In this document: positions 1 to 8,635 of the stretch, piece by piece | How the letters are laid out: each line of letters begins with the position of its first letter | How positions within the stretch are numbered: position 1 is the first letter of the stretch | Assembly (NCBI GenBank): GCA_022822445.1 | Contig: JAJEBR010000121.1 | Span: 124,001-188,000 of the forward strand | DNA length: 64,000 nt | Source of the DNA: Gemmatimonadota bacterium | Lineage (GTDB): Bacteria > Gemmatimonadota > Gemmatimonadetes > Longimicrobiales > Gaopeijiaceae | Direction of reading: 5' to 3' | Made by a program: the position numbers and the translations under genes | Notes under the pieces: generated by a model | Database searches by the model: none | The model's input: the letters and a program-made list of their open reading frames with translations, nothing else | Told to the model about the DNA's origin: nothing

Positions 1-701
1 GTTCTCTTCAGGGACTTCGTTCCCGAACGGGACGCGACCATCGTCACCCGGCTCAAGGAAGCCGGCGCCATCATCCTGGCCAAGACGAACATGGGCGAGT
101 TCGCGTCGCGCTACGTCGGTTCCGGCTTCGGCGTGATCCGCAACCCCTACGATCGCACGCGCAACCCGAGCGGGTCGTCGGGCGGCACAGGCGTCGGCAT
201 CACGGCCAACCTGAAGCGACCGACGCGTACCTGGCCGAGCACGACAACGCCCCGTACTCGACGCTGGCGTCCATCCTCCTGACCGGCCAGGTCAACCCCT
301 GGCGGGCCAGTGGACTGGCGGACCTGCTCGGCAAGACCACCCGCGACCCCGGCTACCTGGAGTACCTGCTGGCGCGCGACCGGATCCGCGTGAACGTGCT
401 GAAGACGATGGCTCACCACGACCTCGACGCCCTGGTCTACGCCACCTTCGACCACCCCCCGACGGCGATCGCCGCGGATGTCGAGACGAATCCCGGCCCC
501 AACGACCGCTACGCCCTCGGTGACAACCGCCTCCTCAGCCCGCTCACCGGATTCCCCGCCCTGACCGTCCCCGCCGGCTTCACCCCGGACGGCCTCCCGG
601 TTGGCGTGGAGTTCATGGGGCGGCCCTTCACGGAGGCGATGTTGCTCGGGTTCGGATACGCATTCGAGCAGGCGACGGGGTATCGGCGCCCGCCGGGATA
701 G
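1..701 (+). pseudogene. Amidase-signature enzyme, internally deleted and frameshifted
   Basis: The first part, open from base 1 in frame 1, reads as the front of an amidase-signature hydrolase (AILAKTNMGEF, then NPSGSSGGTG), which is the conserved Ser/Gly-rich block of the family. Near base 210 the homology jumps to frame 3 and continues as an amidase C-terminus (APYSTLASILL, then LTGFPALTVPAGFTPDGLP and GVEFMGRPFTE) to the TAG at 699-701. The centre of the enzyme, normally 200-300 residues that include the second catalytic Ser region, is missing and the two parts are out of frame. The product cannot be a working amidase. The true start lies outside the window. The best explanation is an internal deletion near 205-213. 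Confidence 0.85.
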
Positions 702-728
702 GGACTGAGTCGCCCTCGCTGCTGGCGG

Positions 729-1170
729 ATTCAACAGCACCTGTTCACCCGCCTTCCGCTGCATGAGGATGAATTCGATGTCGTTCTTGATGACCGCGTT
801 TGGCTCGTACGGCTTCCCCAGGAAACCCCCGGCTCCGGCCATCTCGATGCGCGCGTTGGCGATCTTGTGCCAGATGATCGGCGCGAGGTTGTCGAACCCG
901 AGGCGCCGGCATGACTCCTGGATGCTGGCGTGCAGGGGCACCACTACGTGTCGGCCATGCTGCCGGCGAGAAAGACATACATATACATCGCCGACAACGA
1001 TGATGAGCCGGCCTCCGGGCACCAGAACCCGTTTGCACTCTGCCCACACCCTTCCCAGCTCGGACACAAAGCGCTCGTAGTCGGCGATCGCCCCCAACTG
1101 CCGGTCGCCCTCGTTGGGCCGGCAGTGATCACGGAGCAACCCGGCCACCGCCCGCGGCGTCTGACAGTCA
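729..1170 (-). pseudogene. DNA methyltransferase fragment (N4/N6 type)
   Basis: The minus strand encodes a stretch that looks like the middle of a site-specific DNA methyltransferase: YERFVSELGRVWAECKRVL, PGGRLIIVVGD, then GFDNLAPIIWHKIANARIE and GGFLGKPYEPNAVIKNDIE followed by FILMQRK. These match the Rossmann strand and helix and the target-recognition region of type II or orphan methyltransferases. The N-terminal part with the DPPY-type catalytic motif and the FxGxG SAM-binding motif is not visible, and after LLNPP the frame enters the amidase remnant antisense. It is therefore truncated at both ends. It lies between the broken amidase and the first propeller lipoprotein, which marks this edge as a graveyard. 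Confidence 0.6.
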
Positions 1171-1180
1171 GGAGGCCCCG

Positions 1181-2395
1181 ATGAAAACCACCGCCCACGC
1201 CCCGCGTATCCGCTTGTCCCTCTTCCTGCTATCCGCAGGCCTTGCCGCGGTCGCCTGCCAGCAGGACCTGGACCAACCGGAACCCGACCCGCCCTGGATG
1301 GGAATGACCGGGCTCCCATTCTCGGAGACCGACGACAGCGCCGGCATTCTTGTCGTCGAGAACGCCCGCCCCGCGGATACGGCGATGCTGGATTGGCAGA
1401 TCGGACCCGAGCCGACCGTCACGATCGGCGTGGTGGAGGGCGAGGGGCCGCTCATGCTGCACCAGGTCCGGGATGCCACGAAACTGCCTGATGGGCGAAT
1501 CGTCATCGCTGAAACCAGTTCGAGCGAACTGAAGGTGTTCGACTCGGCCGGAACGTACCTGGAGACCTGGGGCGGAAAGGGGGAGGGGCCCGGGGAGTTC
1601 CCATCCTACATGCTTCAGGAGGTGTGGCCCTGGCCGGGCGACTCGATCGTTGCCTGGTACTCGCCCGGCTGGCGGGTCTCCGTCTTCGATTCCGAGGGGA
1701 ACCATGCGCGTTCGTTCCTCGGGCCCGGTGTCGGTCAGGCGTCATGGCAGGTCGGGCGACCGCGGCTCGCGCGCAACGACGGCACAGTCCTTACCACACT
1801 GGATTCGGAGAGTGCGGACACCGCCCTGATCGAGATCCGGGACGGTGAAGGTGGGCTCCACACGTCGCTGGGCTATCACCCCAAGCGTCGGCCCGTCTAT
1901 TTCAGCCGTGAGCTGAGGCTCGCGCTCTGGGGTGACCTGGTCATCGTGAGTTCACACGACAAGTACGAGTTCAGGGCCTATGCCGACGACGGCTCGCTGG
2001 TCCGAATCGTTCGCCGCGATCACGAGACTCGCATGCCGAGAGCGGCAGACATTCTGGTCAGTCCCACGCTCCGGCCGGAACTCCGGATACCCATGGAAAG
2101 GGAGATGCTGAGTGTGCCGCAGAGTCAGATCGCGGAGACCTTCCCGGCGTTCTCGTGGGTCATGGCAGATGCGGCCGGGTATCTGTGGGTGAAGGAATAC
2201 CAGCCCCCGAGGGAACAGCGGCCCGTGCCGCTTTGGACCATCTTCAACCCCGAAGGCAGGGTGCTCGGGTTCCTCGAGACCCCGGTGGGGCTGAACCTCT
2301 GGGAGATCGGGGAGGACTACATCCTGGGGCACATCGAGGACGAGCTCGGGGTGGAGTACGTGCAGGTGTGGCCGCTGGAGCGATGGGGGACGTAG
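1181..2395 (+). CDS. Six-bladed beta-propeller lipoprotein
   Basis: A 404-residue secreted lipoprotein. The signal peptide ends in a lipobox (LAAVAC, Cys about residue 26). The mature part opens with the family signature DSAGILVVENARP and then holds NHL-like propeller blades (LPDGRIVIAETSSSELKVFD, then GTYLETWGGKGEGPGEF). A strong AGGAGG at 1170-1175, 5 nt before the ATG, supports this start. Paralogues in the window sit at 2463, 17271 and, more distantly, 18634. This family is abundant in Gemmatimonadota and usually has no assigned function; an extracytoplasmic binding or sensing role is inference only. Confidence 0.85.
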   Translation: MKTTAHAPRIRLSLFLLSAGLAAVACQQDLDQPEPDPPWMGMTGLPFSETDDSAGILVVENARPADTAMLDWQIGPEPTVTIGVVEGEGPLMLHQVRDATKLPDGRIVIAETSSSELKVFDSAGTYLETWGGKGEGPGEFPSYMLQEVWPWPGDSIVAWYSPGWRVSVFDSEGNHARSFLGPGVGQASWQVGRPRLARNDGTVLTTLDSESADTALIEIRDGEGGLHTSLGYHPKRRPVYFSRELRLALWGDLVIVSSHDKYEFRAYADDGSLVRIVRRDHETRMPRAADILVSPTLRPELRIPMEREMLSVPQSQIAETFPAFSWVMADAAGYLWVKEYQPPREQRPVPLWTIFNPEGRVLGFLETPVGLNLWEIGEDYILGHIEDELGVEYVQVWPLERWGT

Positions 2396-2462
2396 ACTGA
2401 GGGTGCGGACACCGCCCCCGCTGCTGGACTATTCGGGCGGGCACAAGGTCAGGGTAGCGACA

Positions 2463-3691
2463 ATGACAAGACGTATCGCGGTTGCGTTCATCGTCCTGGG
2501 TGCCCCTGGCTGCCAGCAGGAGCGCGAGACGCCGAGCGTCCAGCAGACCGAAACGGGTGACAGCGCCGGAGTCCGCATCATCGAGAACCCCGCCCGGCCG
2601 AAGGCTCGCGGCTGGATTGGCGGGTTGGGCCCGGGCCGGCCGTGACGATCGGCGCGGTGGAGGGCGAGGATCCCTACATCTTCGGTTGGGTGATCGACGC
2701 GACGAGGCTGAGCGACGGGCGAATCGTCGTGGCGGACTACGGATCGATGGAAATGCGGGTCTTCGACGGCACGTCGGGCACGCACCTGGCGACGTGGGGT
2801 GGAGTGGGAGAGGGGCCTGGCGAATTCGAGGAGTTGAACGCGGTTGAGCGGTTGCCGGGAGACTCGGTAGTCGCCTGGGGATGGCCGCTGAGGATCGCCG
2901 TCTTCGACCCTGACGGGAACTTCGTCCGCGGCTCACTTCTGGAGAGGCAGGCGGAGACCACCGTCGGACTCAGGCCGATCATGCCGGTGGCGGCCATGGA
3001 CGAGGGATCGATTCTGGCCAGCGTGCACCCGGCCCATATCGATACGCTTGTGGTCGAACTCTGGGATGGGGAGGGAGAGCTGCGAACCCCACTGGGGTCC
3101 CACCTCAGCCATGAGCCGCGCACCTGGGTGGAGGGGTTGAACCGCACCCAGGCCTTCGGCTGGAGCCTGAAACTGTCCCCCTGGGGCGATCTGGCGGTCG
3201 TCACCGCGAGCGAGCGGTACGAGATCAGAGCTTTCGCGAAGGACGGCACCTTGGCGCGGATTGTCCGGATGGACCATGTGCCGCGCCCGCCGACCCAGGC
3301 CCACGTGGAGGCGTACGTCGAAGAGGCGGCCAGGAGCGCGATTCCGGAGGCGTTGGCGGAGATGATGGGGGGGAATCTGGAAGAAATGCGCGAGGAGAGC
3401 CGCCGCGAGCACCGCTTGGTCCCCGTCGCGGAACACTTTCCCGCCTTCGGGTCCGTGATGTCCGACCGGACGGGTCACCTGTGGGTCGAGGAATACGAGT
3501 TGGCGGGGGAGGAGATGGACGGCGTGCTCTGGACCGTCTTCGATCCGGACGGCCACGTGCTCGGCTTCGTCGAGACGCCGGAGGAGTTGACGATCTACGA
3601 GATCGGCGAGGACTACCTCCTGGGCCGGGTGGTGGACGAACTGGAGGTGGACTACGTCCAGCTCTGGGCGCTGGAGCGGGTGGGAGGATAA
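2463..3691 (+). pseudogene. Beta-propeller lipoprotein with a single-base frameshift
   Basis: Paralogue of the gene just upstream. The N-terminus (ATG 2463, signal peptide with a Cys after LGAPG, signature DSAGVRIIENPARP) is in frame 3, but the rest (SRLDWRVGPGPAVTIGAVEG and all propeller blades to the TAA at 3691) is in frame 2. Alignment with the paralogues puts the shift between about 2590 and 2606 and fits loss of one G in an aagggctcg-like run. The body from 2642 is otherwise intact for 349 codons, including GEGPGEF and the conserved YEIGEDYLLG tail. Either the gene is newly inactivated or the assembly has a base error here. Confidence 0.8.
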
Positions 3692-3756
3692 CGCGCGCGG
3701 CCACGTTGGGAAGCTGGCACCAAGACCGAGCTGATCTGGAAGCCGCCATAACGATA

Positions 3757-3795
3757 TGTCAAGCACACTTTACGTTTGGTAATGTAAAGATGACG
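3757..3795. repeat. AT-rich core fragment of the dispersed repeat
   Basis: This short AT-rich stretch (tgtcaagcacactttacg, then ttggtaatgtaaagatgac) resembles the palindromic core of the full repeats at 21691-21944 and 51238-51481: GTCAAGA, TTTAC and a TAATGT/CATGTT block in the same order. It stands out against the surrounding high-GC DNA. The flanking ends of the element are not recognisable here, so it is a partial or degenerate copy. Confidence 0.45.
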
Positions 3796-3802
3796 GTGTT
3801 CC

Positions 3803-3835
3803 TTGCAAAACCGGAACGTCATTCCCGATTTGCAA
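3803..3835. terminator. Inverted repeat between convergent genes
   Basis: Nested inverted repeat: TTGCAAA (3803-3809) with TTTGCAA (3829-3835), and GGAA (3813-3816) with TTCC (3822-3825) around a 5-nt loop. It lies between the end of the propeller gene (3691, plus strand) and the end of the nucleotidyltransferase (3845, minus strand), where a bidirectional terminator would be expected. The stem is not GC-rich and has no clear T-tract, so the terminator role is tentative. Confidence 0.35.
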
Positions 3836-3844
3836 ACTTGATGA

Positions 3845-4174
3845 CTATTGGACTGTCGCCGGTGCGCCAAACAGAACGACATGCTTCTGCTCGATCCGGC
3901 GGCGGAAGGCCGTTGGCAACAGCGCCCAGTCGTGGGCTTCCACAAGGAAGGGGATGGATGAGTCCCTGAACGCGTCCTTCAGCCGCGCCAGCTTCTTCCT
4001 GGAAATCGGCGTCAGCCCCGGGGCGCGCAGAACCAGGTCGAGATCGCTTCCGCCATGGCCGCGGCCGTCCGTTCGGCTGCCGTAGGCCCAGACTTCGACC
4101 TCGGGAAGATGCCGTGCCACCAGGGCCTGGATGGCGTGCCGGTGGCGCGGGTGAAGATCGAGACCGTCAGTCAC
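3845..4174 (-). CDS. MNT-type minimal nucleotidyltransferase (antitoxin-like)
   Basis: 109 residues, the full length of the minimal nucleotidyltransferase family (HI0073/MntA-like). The catalytic signature is intact: YGSRTDGRGHGGSDLDLVL at residues 31-49, with the metal-binding Asp pair at D44 and D46 after Gly-Ser (G32, S33). In known HEPN/MNT toxin-antitoxin pairs this enzyme adds AMP to the HEPN ribonuclease and silences it. The GTG start at 4174 overlaps by 8 nt the end of a 29-codon reading frame that looks like the first residues of an HI0074-type HEPN protein. The usual partner is therefore present only as a stump and this enzyme appears to be an orphan. Confidence 0.85.
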   Translation of the reverse strand: MTDGLDLHPRHRHAIQALVARHLPEVEVWAYGSRTDGRGHGGSDLDLVLRAPGLTPISRKKLARLKDAFRDSSIPFLVEAHDWALLPTAFRRRIEQKHVVLFGAPATVQ

Positions 4175-4256
4175 CGCTGCTAGCGTGTTCGAGGGTGGTC
4201 AGGCATCGCCGCAGGAAGGCAGCATCGATGGGGGCTGATCGTTTTCCCGCATCCAT
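4167..4256 (-). pseudogene. Stump of an HI0074-type HEPN partner
   Basis: A 29-codon frame from ATG 4256 to TGA 4167, directly upstream of and overlapping the MNT gene. Its residues 9-25 (PIDAAFLRRCLTTLEHA) resemble the N-terminal helix of HI0074-like substrate-binding HEPN proteins, which are normally 120-150 residues and encoded just before the nucleotidyltransferase. No HEPN RxxxxH core is present. The simplest reading is an internal deletion that fused the start of the HEPN gene to the MNT start. It may also be chance, because the match is short. Confidence 0.4.
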
Positions 4257-4262
4257 TGCCGG

Positions 4263-5960
4263 CTAGATCTCCCCGCGCCTCGCCGCCCATACCGCGTAGT
4301 GGCTCGCCCGCGCCGCGAGCGCCATGTAGGTGAGCGACGGGTTCTGACATGCGGACGAGGTCATCGACGCGCCGTCGACGATAAAGAGGTTGGGCACGTC
4401 CCAGGCCTGGTTGTGCGCATTGAGGACCGAGCTGGCCGGGTCGCGCCCCATGCGTGCGGTGCCCATCTCGTGGATGGTCAGGCCGGGCGGCGTCATGTCG
4501 GCGTCGATCGAGATGTCGCGTCCGCCCCCCGCCTCCAGCATCTCGGCCGCCTGCTCGGCGGCGTCGCGCATCATGGCGCGCTCGTTGTCGCTCCATTCAC
4601 AGCTGATCCGCAGCGTCGGGATTCCCCACTTGTCGACCTGCTCGGGGTCGAGCGCGACGTGGTTCTCCTCGCGGGGAAGGCATTCGCCGAAGCCGCCGAT
4701 CCCGAAGGACCAGGGACCCGGACGCAGCAGCTCGTGCTTGAATTCGGCGCCGAATCCCGCCATGGAGTTGCCCCTGCCCCAGCCCGCGCGCGAGGCGGAG
4801 CCCTGGTAGCCGTAGCCGCGCAGGAAGTTGCCCGCGGGCTCGGTGACGTTGCGGAAGCGCGCGATGTAGATGCCGTTGGGCCGCCTCCCGCGGGTCGTGC
4901 GGTCTTCCCAGCCGTCGAAGGTGGCGCGGGCGCCGACCCCCATGGTGTGGTCCATGAGGTACTTGCCGAGCACGCCGCTGGAGTTGGCCAGGCCGTCGGG
5001 GAAATCGGGTGACGCGGAGTTCAGGAGGATGCGCGTGGACTCCAGCGCGGAGGCGGCGAGGAAGACGGTGCGGGCGTGGAACTCGAGCTCGTCGTGCGTC
5101 TCGGCGTCGATCACTCGCACGCCGGTGACCCGGCCGGCCCCCGGATCCCAGATGACGCTCGGCACGACGCTGTTGGGGCGCAGCGTCATGCGCCCGGTGG
5201 CTTCGGCCGCGGGCAGGGTCGCGTTGACCGAGCTGAAGTAGCTGCGGGTGCGACAGCCGCGCTCGCAGGGGCCGCAGTAGTGGCAGGCGCTGCGCCCCTT
5301 GTGATCGGTGGTGAGCACGGCGGTTCGGCCGATCGTCATGCGGCGCTGCCCGCCGAAGGCCCGGTCGATCGCGCCGGCCACGTGCGCCTCGACGCAGGTC
5401 ATCTCCATCGGCGGCAGGAAGACGCCGTCGGGGAGGTGCGGCAGACCCTCGGCGCGCCCGCTGATCCCCGCGAACGCCTCGACGTGGTCGTACCAGGGGG
5501 CGAGGTCGGCGTAGCGGATCGGCCAGTCCACCCCGAAGCCGTCCCGGGCGTTGGCCTCGAAGTCCAGGTCGCCGAGGCGGTAGCTCTGCCGGGCCCACAT
5601 GATCGACCGGCCGCCCACCTGGCGCCCGCGGATCCACTTGAAGGGCTTGTCCGGGTCGGTCGTGTAGGGGTTCTCGATGTCGTTGACGAAGAACTTGCGG
5701 GCCACCTCGTCGCAGGCGTAGCACTCGCGCTGGACGGGCTGCGTGGCCGCGAGCGCCTTGCGGTCGTTCCAGCCGCGGTACGGCATCTCGTAGGTGGGAA
5801 GGTGCTCGGCGTAGTCGCGTTCGGGGACGATCATCGGCCCGGCCTCGAGGACGAGCACCCGGGCACCGAGTTCGGTGAGTTCCTTGGCGGCCCAGCCCCC
5901 GGACATGCCGGAGCCGACCACGATCACGTCGTATTCCTGGCGGCGCGGACGGAGGTTCAT
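4263..5960 (-). CDS. GMC-family FAD oxidoreductase (gluconate/sugar dehydrogenase type)
   Basis: 565 residues. The ATG at 5960 is chosen because it overlaps the upstream stop as ATGA and is followed at once by the FAD-binding Rossmann motif (VIVVGSGMSGGWAAKEL, GxGxxG at about 16-21, then VLVLEAG). Further family marks are the Cys-rich CHYCGPCERGCRTRSYFSS, the C-terminal HEMGTARMG and the NLFIVDGASM and QNPSLTYMALA blocks that surround the active site. Such large subunits oxidise sugars or polyols in the periplasm and pass electrons on. The small subunit encoded directly upstream carries the Tat signal and probably carries this subunit across the membrane. Confidence 0.93.
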   Translation of the reverse strand: MNLRPRRQEYDVIVVGSGMSGGWAAKELTELGARVLVLEAGPMIVPERDYAEHLPTYEMPYRGWNDRKALAATQPVQRECYACDEVARKFFVNDIENPYTTDPDKPFKWIRGRQVGGRSIMWARQSYRLGDLDFEANARDGFGVDWPIRYADLAPWYDHVEAFAGISGRAEGLPHLPDGVFLPPMEMTCVEAHVAGAIDRAFGGQRRMTIGRTAVLTTDHKGRSACHYCGPCERGCRTRSYFSSVNATLPAAEATGRMTLRPNSVVPSVIWDPGAGRVTGVRVIDAETHDELEFHARTVFLAASALESTRILLNSASPDFPDGLANSSGVLGKYLMDHTMGVGARATFDGWEDRTTRGRRPNGIYIARFRNVTEPAGNFLRGYGYQGSASRAGWGRGNSMAGFGAEFKHELLRPGPWSFGIGGFGECLPREENHVALDPEQVDKWGIPTLRISCEWSDNERAMMRDAAEQAAEMLEAGGGRDISIDADMTPPGLTIHEMGTARMGRDPASSVLNAHNQAWDVPNLFIVDGASMTSSACQNPSLTYMALAARASHYAVWAARRGEI

Positions 5961-6568
5961 GGGCGGGCCTCCGTCGGCGTGAGCGGCGCGCAGCCCTCGA
6001 AGGTGCGGAAGACGATGCGGTGCCCAAGCGCGTCGAGCCCGACCTCGGAGGTGAAGTAGGCGGTGATTGTGAAGCGTTTCACATCGTGGAAGAAGTAGCG
6101 GGAGGCGCGGGCTCCGGCGTCCTCGCGCAGACGGGTGAGCTCGGCGTCGTATTCGCCGACGAGTTGCGTGCGCTGCGCCTCCGTGCAGTCCGCGAAGTCG
6201 GCGCCGAAGCGTTCCCGGGCGCCGGGGTCCACCGTGTCGAGCCCGGCGAGGAAGCGGTCGCGGTCGTCGTCGTCGAGCCAGCCGTCCACCAGCGCGGTCA
6301 CGAACCCGGTGACGCCGGCCTCTGCGGCGCCCGGGGTGTCGGTCTCGGGGATGATGATGTCCGCCAGCGCTTCCATCACCCGGGCGCGCTCGGGCGTGAG
6401 CTCCGAGGCGGTGGGGGTTCCGGCAGCGGATTCGGCGTGGCCGTTCGGAGGAATCGAGGCGCGGACGCGTTCGCCCCAGGCCAGCAGTTCCGCAAAGGCG
6501 CCCGACGGCACCACGAGGGGGGCGCCCGCGACTCCGCCGAGCACCCGGATGGCTCTCCTTCTTTGCAA
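5957..6568 (-). CDS. Gluconate 2-dehydrogenase subunit 3-like, Tat signal
   Basis: 203 residues; the first gene of a two-gene operon with the GMC oxidoreductase (4-nt ATGA overlap). The N-terminus QRRRAIRVLGGVAGAPLVV is a twin-arginine-type signal. The domain then shows LADIIIPETDTPGA, typical of gluconate dehydrogenase subunit 3, and ends with FFHDVKRFTITAYFTSEVG. The start is a TTG at 6568; an in-frame stop lies two codons upstream. An AGGAG lies inside the first codons, so a GTG start slightly downstream is possible, but it would lose the twin arginines. Role: export chaperone and small subunit of the dehydrogenase. Confidence 0.85.
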   Translation of the reverse strand: MQRRRAIRVLGGVAGAPLVVPSGAFAELLAWGERVRASIPPNGHAESAAGTPTASELTPERARVMEALADIIIPETDTPGAAEAGVTGFVTALVDGWLDDDDRDRFLAGLDTVDPGARERFGADFADCTEAQRTQLVGEYDAELTRLREDAGARASRYFFHDVKRFTITAYFTSEVGLDALGHRIVFRTFEGCAPLTPTEARP

Positions 6569-6657
6569 GCGTTACCGTTTCCCGCCGTGTGCGCGGATTC
6601 ACCGCCCGGATTTCACCGCAACAGCGTGAGTGTCAACACGCGGAATGGACTGCGAGG

Positions 6658-7517
<860 letters not shown>

Positions 7518-7518
<1 letters not shown>

Positions 7519-7560
7519 CCCGTGAATGATCCCCGCGCAGCACCGAGGGCGGTCAAGCGC
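7518..7560 (-). repeat. Right-end fragment of the dispersed repeat
   Basis: On the minus strand this reads cgccctcggtgctgcgcggg and then gatcattcacggg, matching the right end of the full element (cgccctcggtgcgacgcggg, then gattatccacgg). It begins at the stop codon of the isomerase gene. Only this terminal part is recognisable. Confidence 0.6.
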
Positions 7561-7635
7561 CACCGGCCCTCGATGCGGCGAATCCTCCAGGCAGGTTACG
7601 CCGGATTCCCATCACCCCCACACGGCTGATACCCC

Positions 7636-8601
7636 ATGCTTGAAATCAGAGACCTCGTGAAGATCTACGCGGGACCGGTCGCGGCGCTGCGGGGCGTCAC
7701 GCTCGAAGTCCCCAAGGGCATGTTCGGCCTGCTCGGCCCGAACGGCGCGGGCAAGACCACCCTGATGCGCATCGTGGCCGGCTTGCTGGAGCCCACCTCC
7801 GGCACGGTCCACTTCAACGGCGAGGACATCGTCGCCGACCCCCGCCGCATTCGCCGCCAGCTCGGCTACCTGCCCCAGGACTTCGGCTTCTACCCTCATC
7901 TCACGGGCGAGTCCATGCTCAGGTTCCTCCTCGTGCTGAAGGGGGTGCAGGCGCCCGGGGGGCTGAAGCACCTCGCGGCGGAGCTGCTCGACCGGGTCAA
8001 CCTGTCCCAAGCCGCCAGGCGCAAGGTGAAGGGCTACTCGGGCGGCATGCGGCAGCGGCTGGGGATTGCGCAGGCGCTCGCCGGCGACCCGAAGCTGCTG
8101 ATCGTCGACGAACCGACGGCCGGGCTCGACCCGGAGGAGCGGCTGCGCTTCTACCGGCTGCTGGCCGAGCTGGCCGAGGACCGCACGGTGCTGCTGTCGA
8201 CGCACATCGTTGAGGACATCTCGGTGCTGTGCCCGCGCATGGCGATCATATCCGGCGGGCGCTTCGTGGCGGACACCACGCCGGCGGAGGCGCGCGGCCT
8301 CCTGGCCGGCAAGATCTTCCAGGGCCAGGTCGACCGGGAAAGGGTTGCCGAGATCGACCGGGACTACCGGGTCACGCAGGGGGTCCTGATCGAGGGACGC
8401 CACCGGGTGCGGATCCACGTCCCCGACGGGCCGCCCCCGGAGGGGTTCGAGGCGGCGGAGCCCACGCTGGAGGACGCCTACCTGTTGCTCGCGCAGGCGA
8501 ACGGCGAGGGGAACGGCGACCAGGCAGGGGCCCCGCCGGCCCACGAGGGCTCGGGTGACGACCACGCGGAGGCCGGCGCGTCGGAGGAGCCCGCCTTGTG
8601 A
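7636..8601 (+). CDS. ABC transporter ATP-binding protein
   Basis: 321 residues with a complete nucleotide-binding domain: Walker A GPNGAGKTT at about 34-42, Q-loop region GYLPQDFGFY, signature YSGGMRQRLG at about 134, Walker B LLIVDEPTAGLD at about 154, and switch His in LLSTHIVEDI. A roughly 90-residue Glu/Gly-rich C-terminal extension follows. The next gene, 34 nt on, encodes an ABC-2 permease fused to an M1 peptidase, so the two form an exporter. Gene pairs of this kind occur in several Gram-negative phyla and the cargo is unknown. Confidence 0.93.
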   Translation: MLEIRDLVKIYAGPVAALRGVTLEVPKGMFGLLGPNGAGKTTLMRIVAGLLEPTSGTVHFNGEDIVADPRRIRRQLGYLPQDFGFYPHLTGESMLRFLLVLKGVQAPGGLKHLAAELLDRVNLSQAARRKVKGYSGGMRQRLGIAQALAGDPKLLIVDEPTAGLDPEERLRFYRLLAELAEDRTVLLSTHIVEDISVLCPRMAIISGGRFVADTTPAEARGLLAGKIFQGQVDRERVAEIDRDYRVTQGVLIEGRHRVRIHVPDGPPPEGFEAAEPTLEDAYLLLAQANGEGNGDQAGAPPAHEGSGDDHAEAGASEEPAL

Positions 8602-8615
8602 ATCCTTTCACAAGG
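8594..8615. promoter_or_regulatory. Palindromic operator-like site overlapping an ABC gene stop
   Basis: 22-bp inverted repeat with 9-bp perfect arms CCTTGTGAA and TTCACAAGG around TCCT. It contains the TGA of the ATP-binding gene (8599-8601) and ends 20 nt before the permease start. The half-site TTGTGAA is the same as in the perfect palindrome at 36179-36200. It has the form of a LacI-family operator, but a short transcript hairpin between coupled genes is the alternative. Confidence 0.4.
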
Positions 8616-8635
8616 TGGTGGGAGGTCCGGGGCCG

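Noticed and set aside
6068-6083. TGTGAA-GCGT-TTCACA as a third operator of the LacI-like type
   Set aside because: It lies in the middle of the subunit 3 gene over codons of a conserved segment (HDVKRFT), so coding constraint explains it better.
6540-6657. aagcgttaccgttt between divergent sugar genes as a GntR/LacI operator
   Set aside because: The palindrome is short and imperfect, and it overlaps the first codons of the subunit 3 gene; not enough to call a site.
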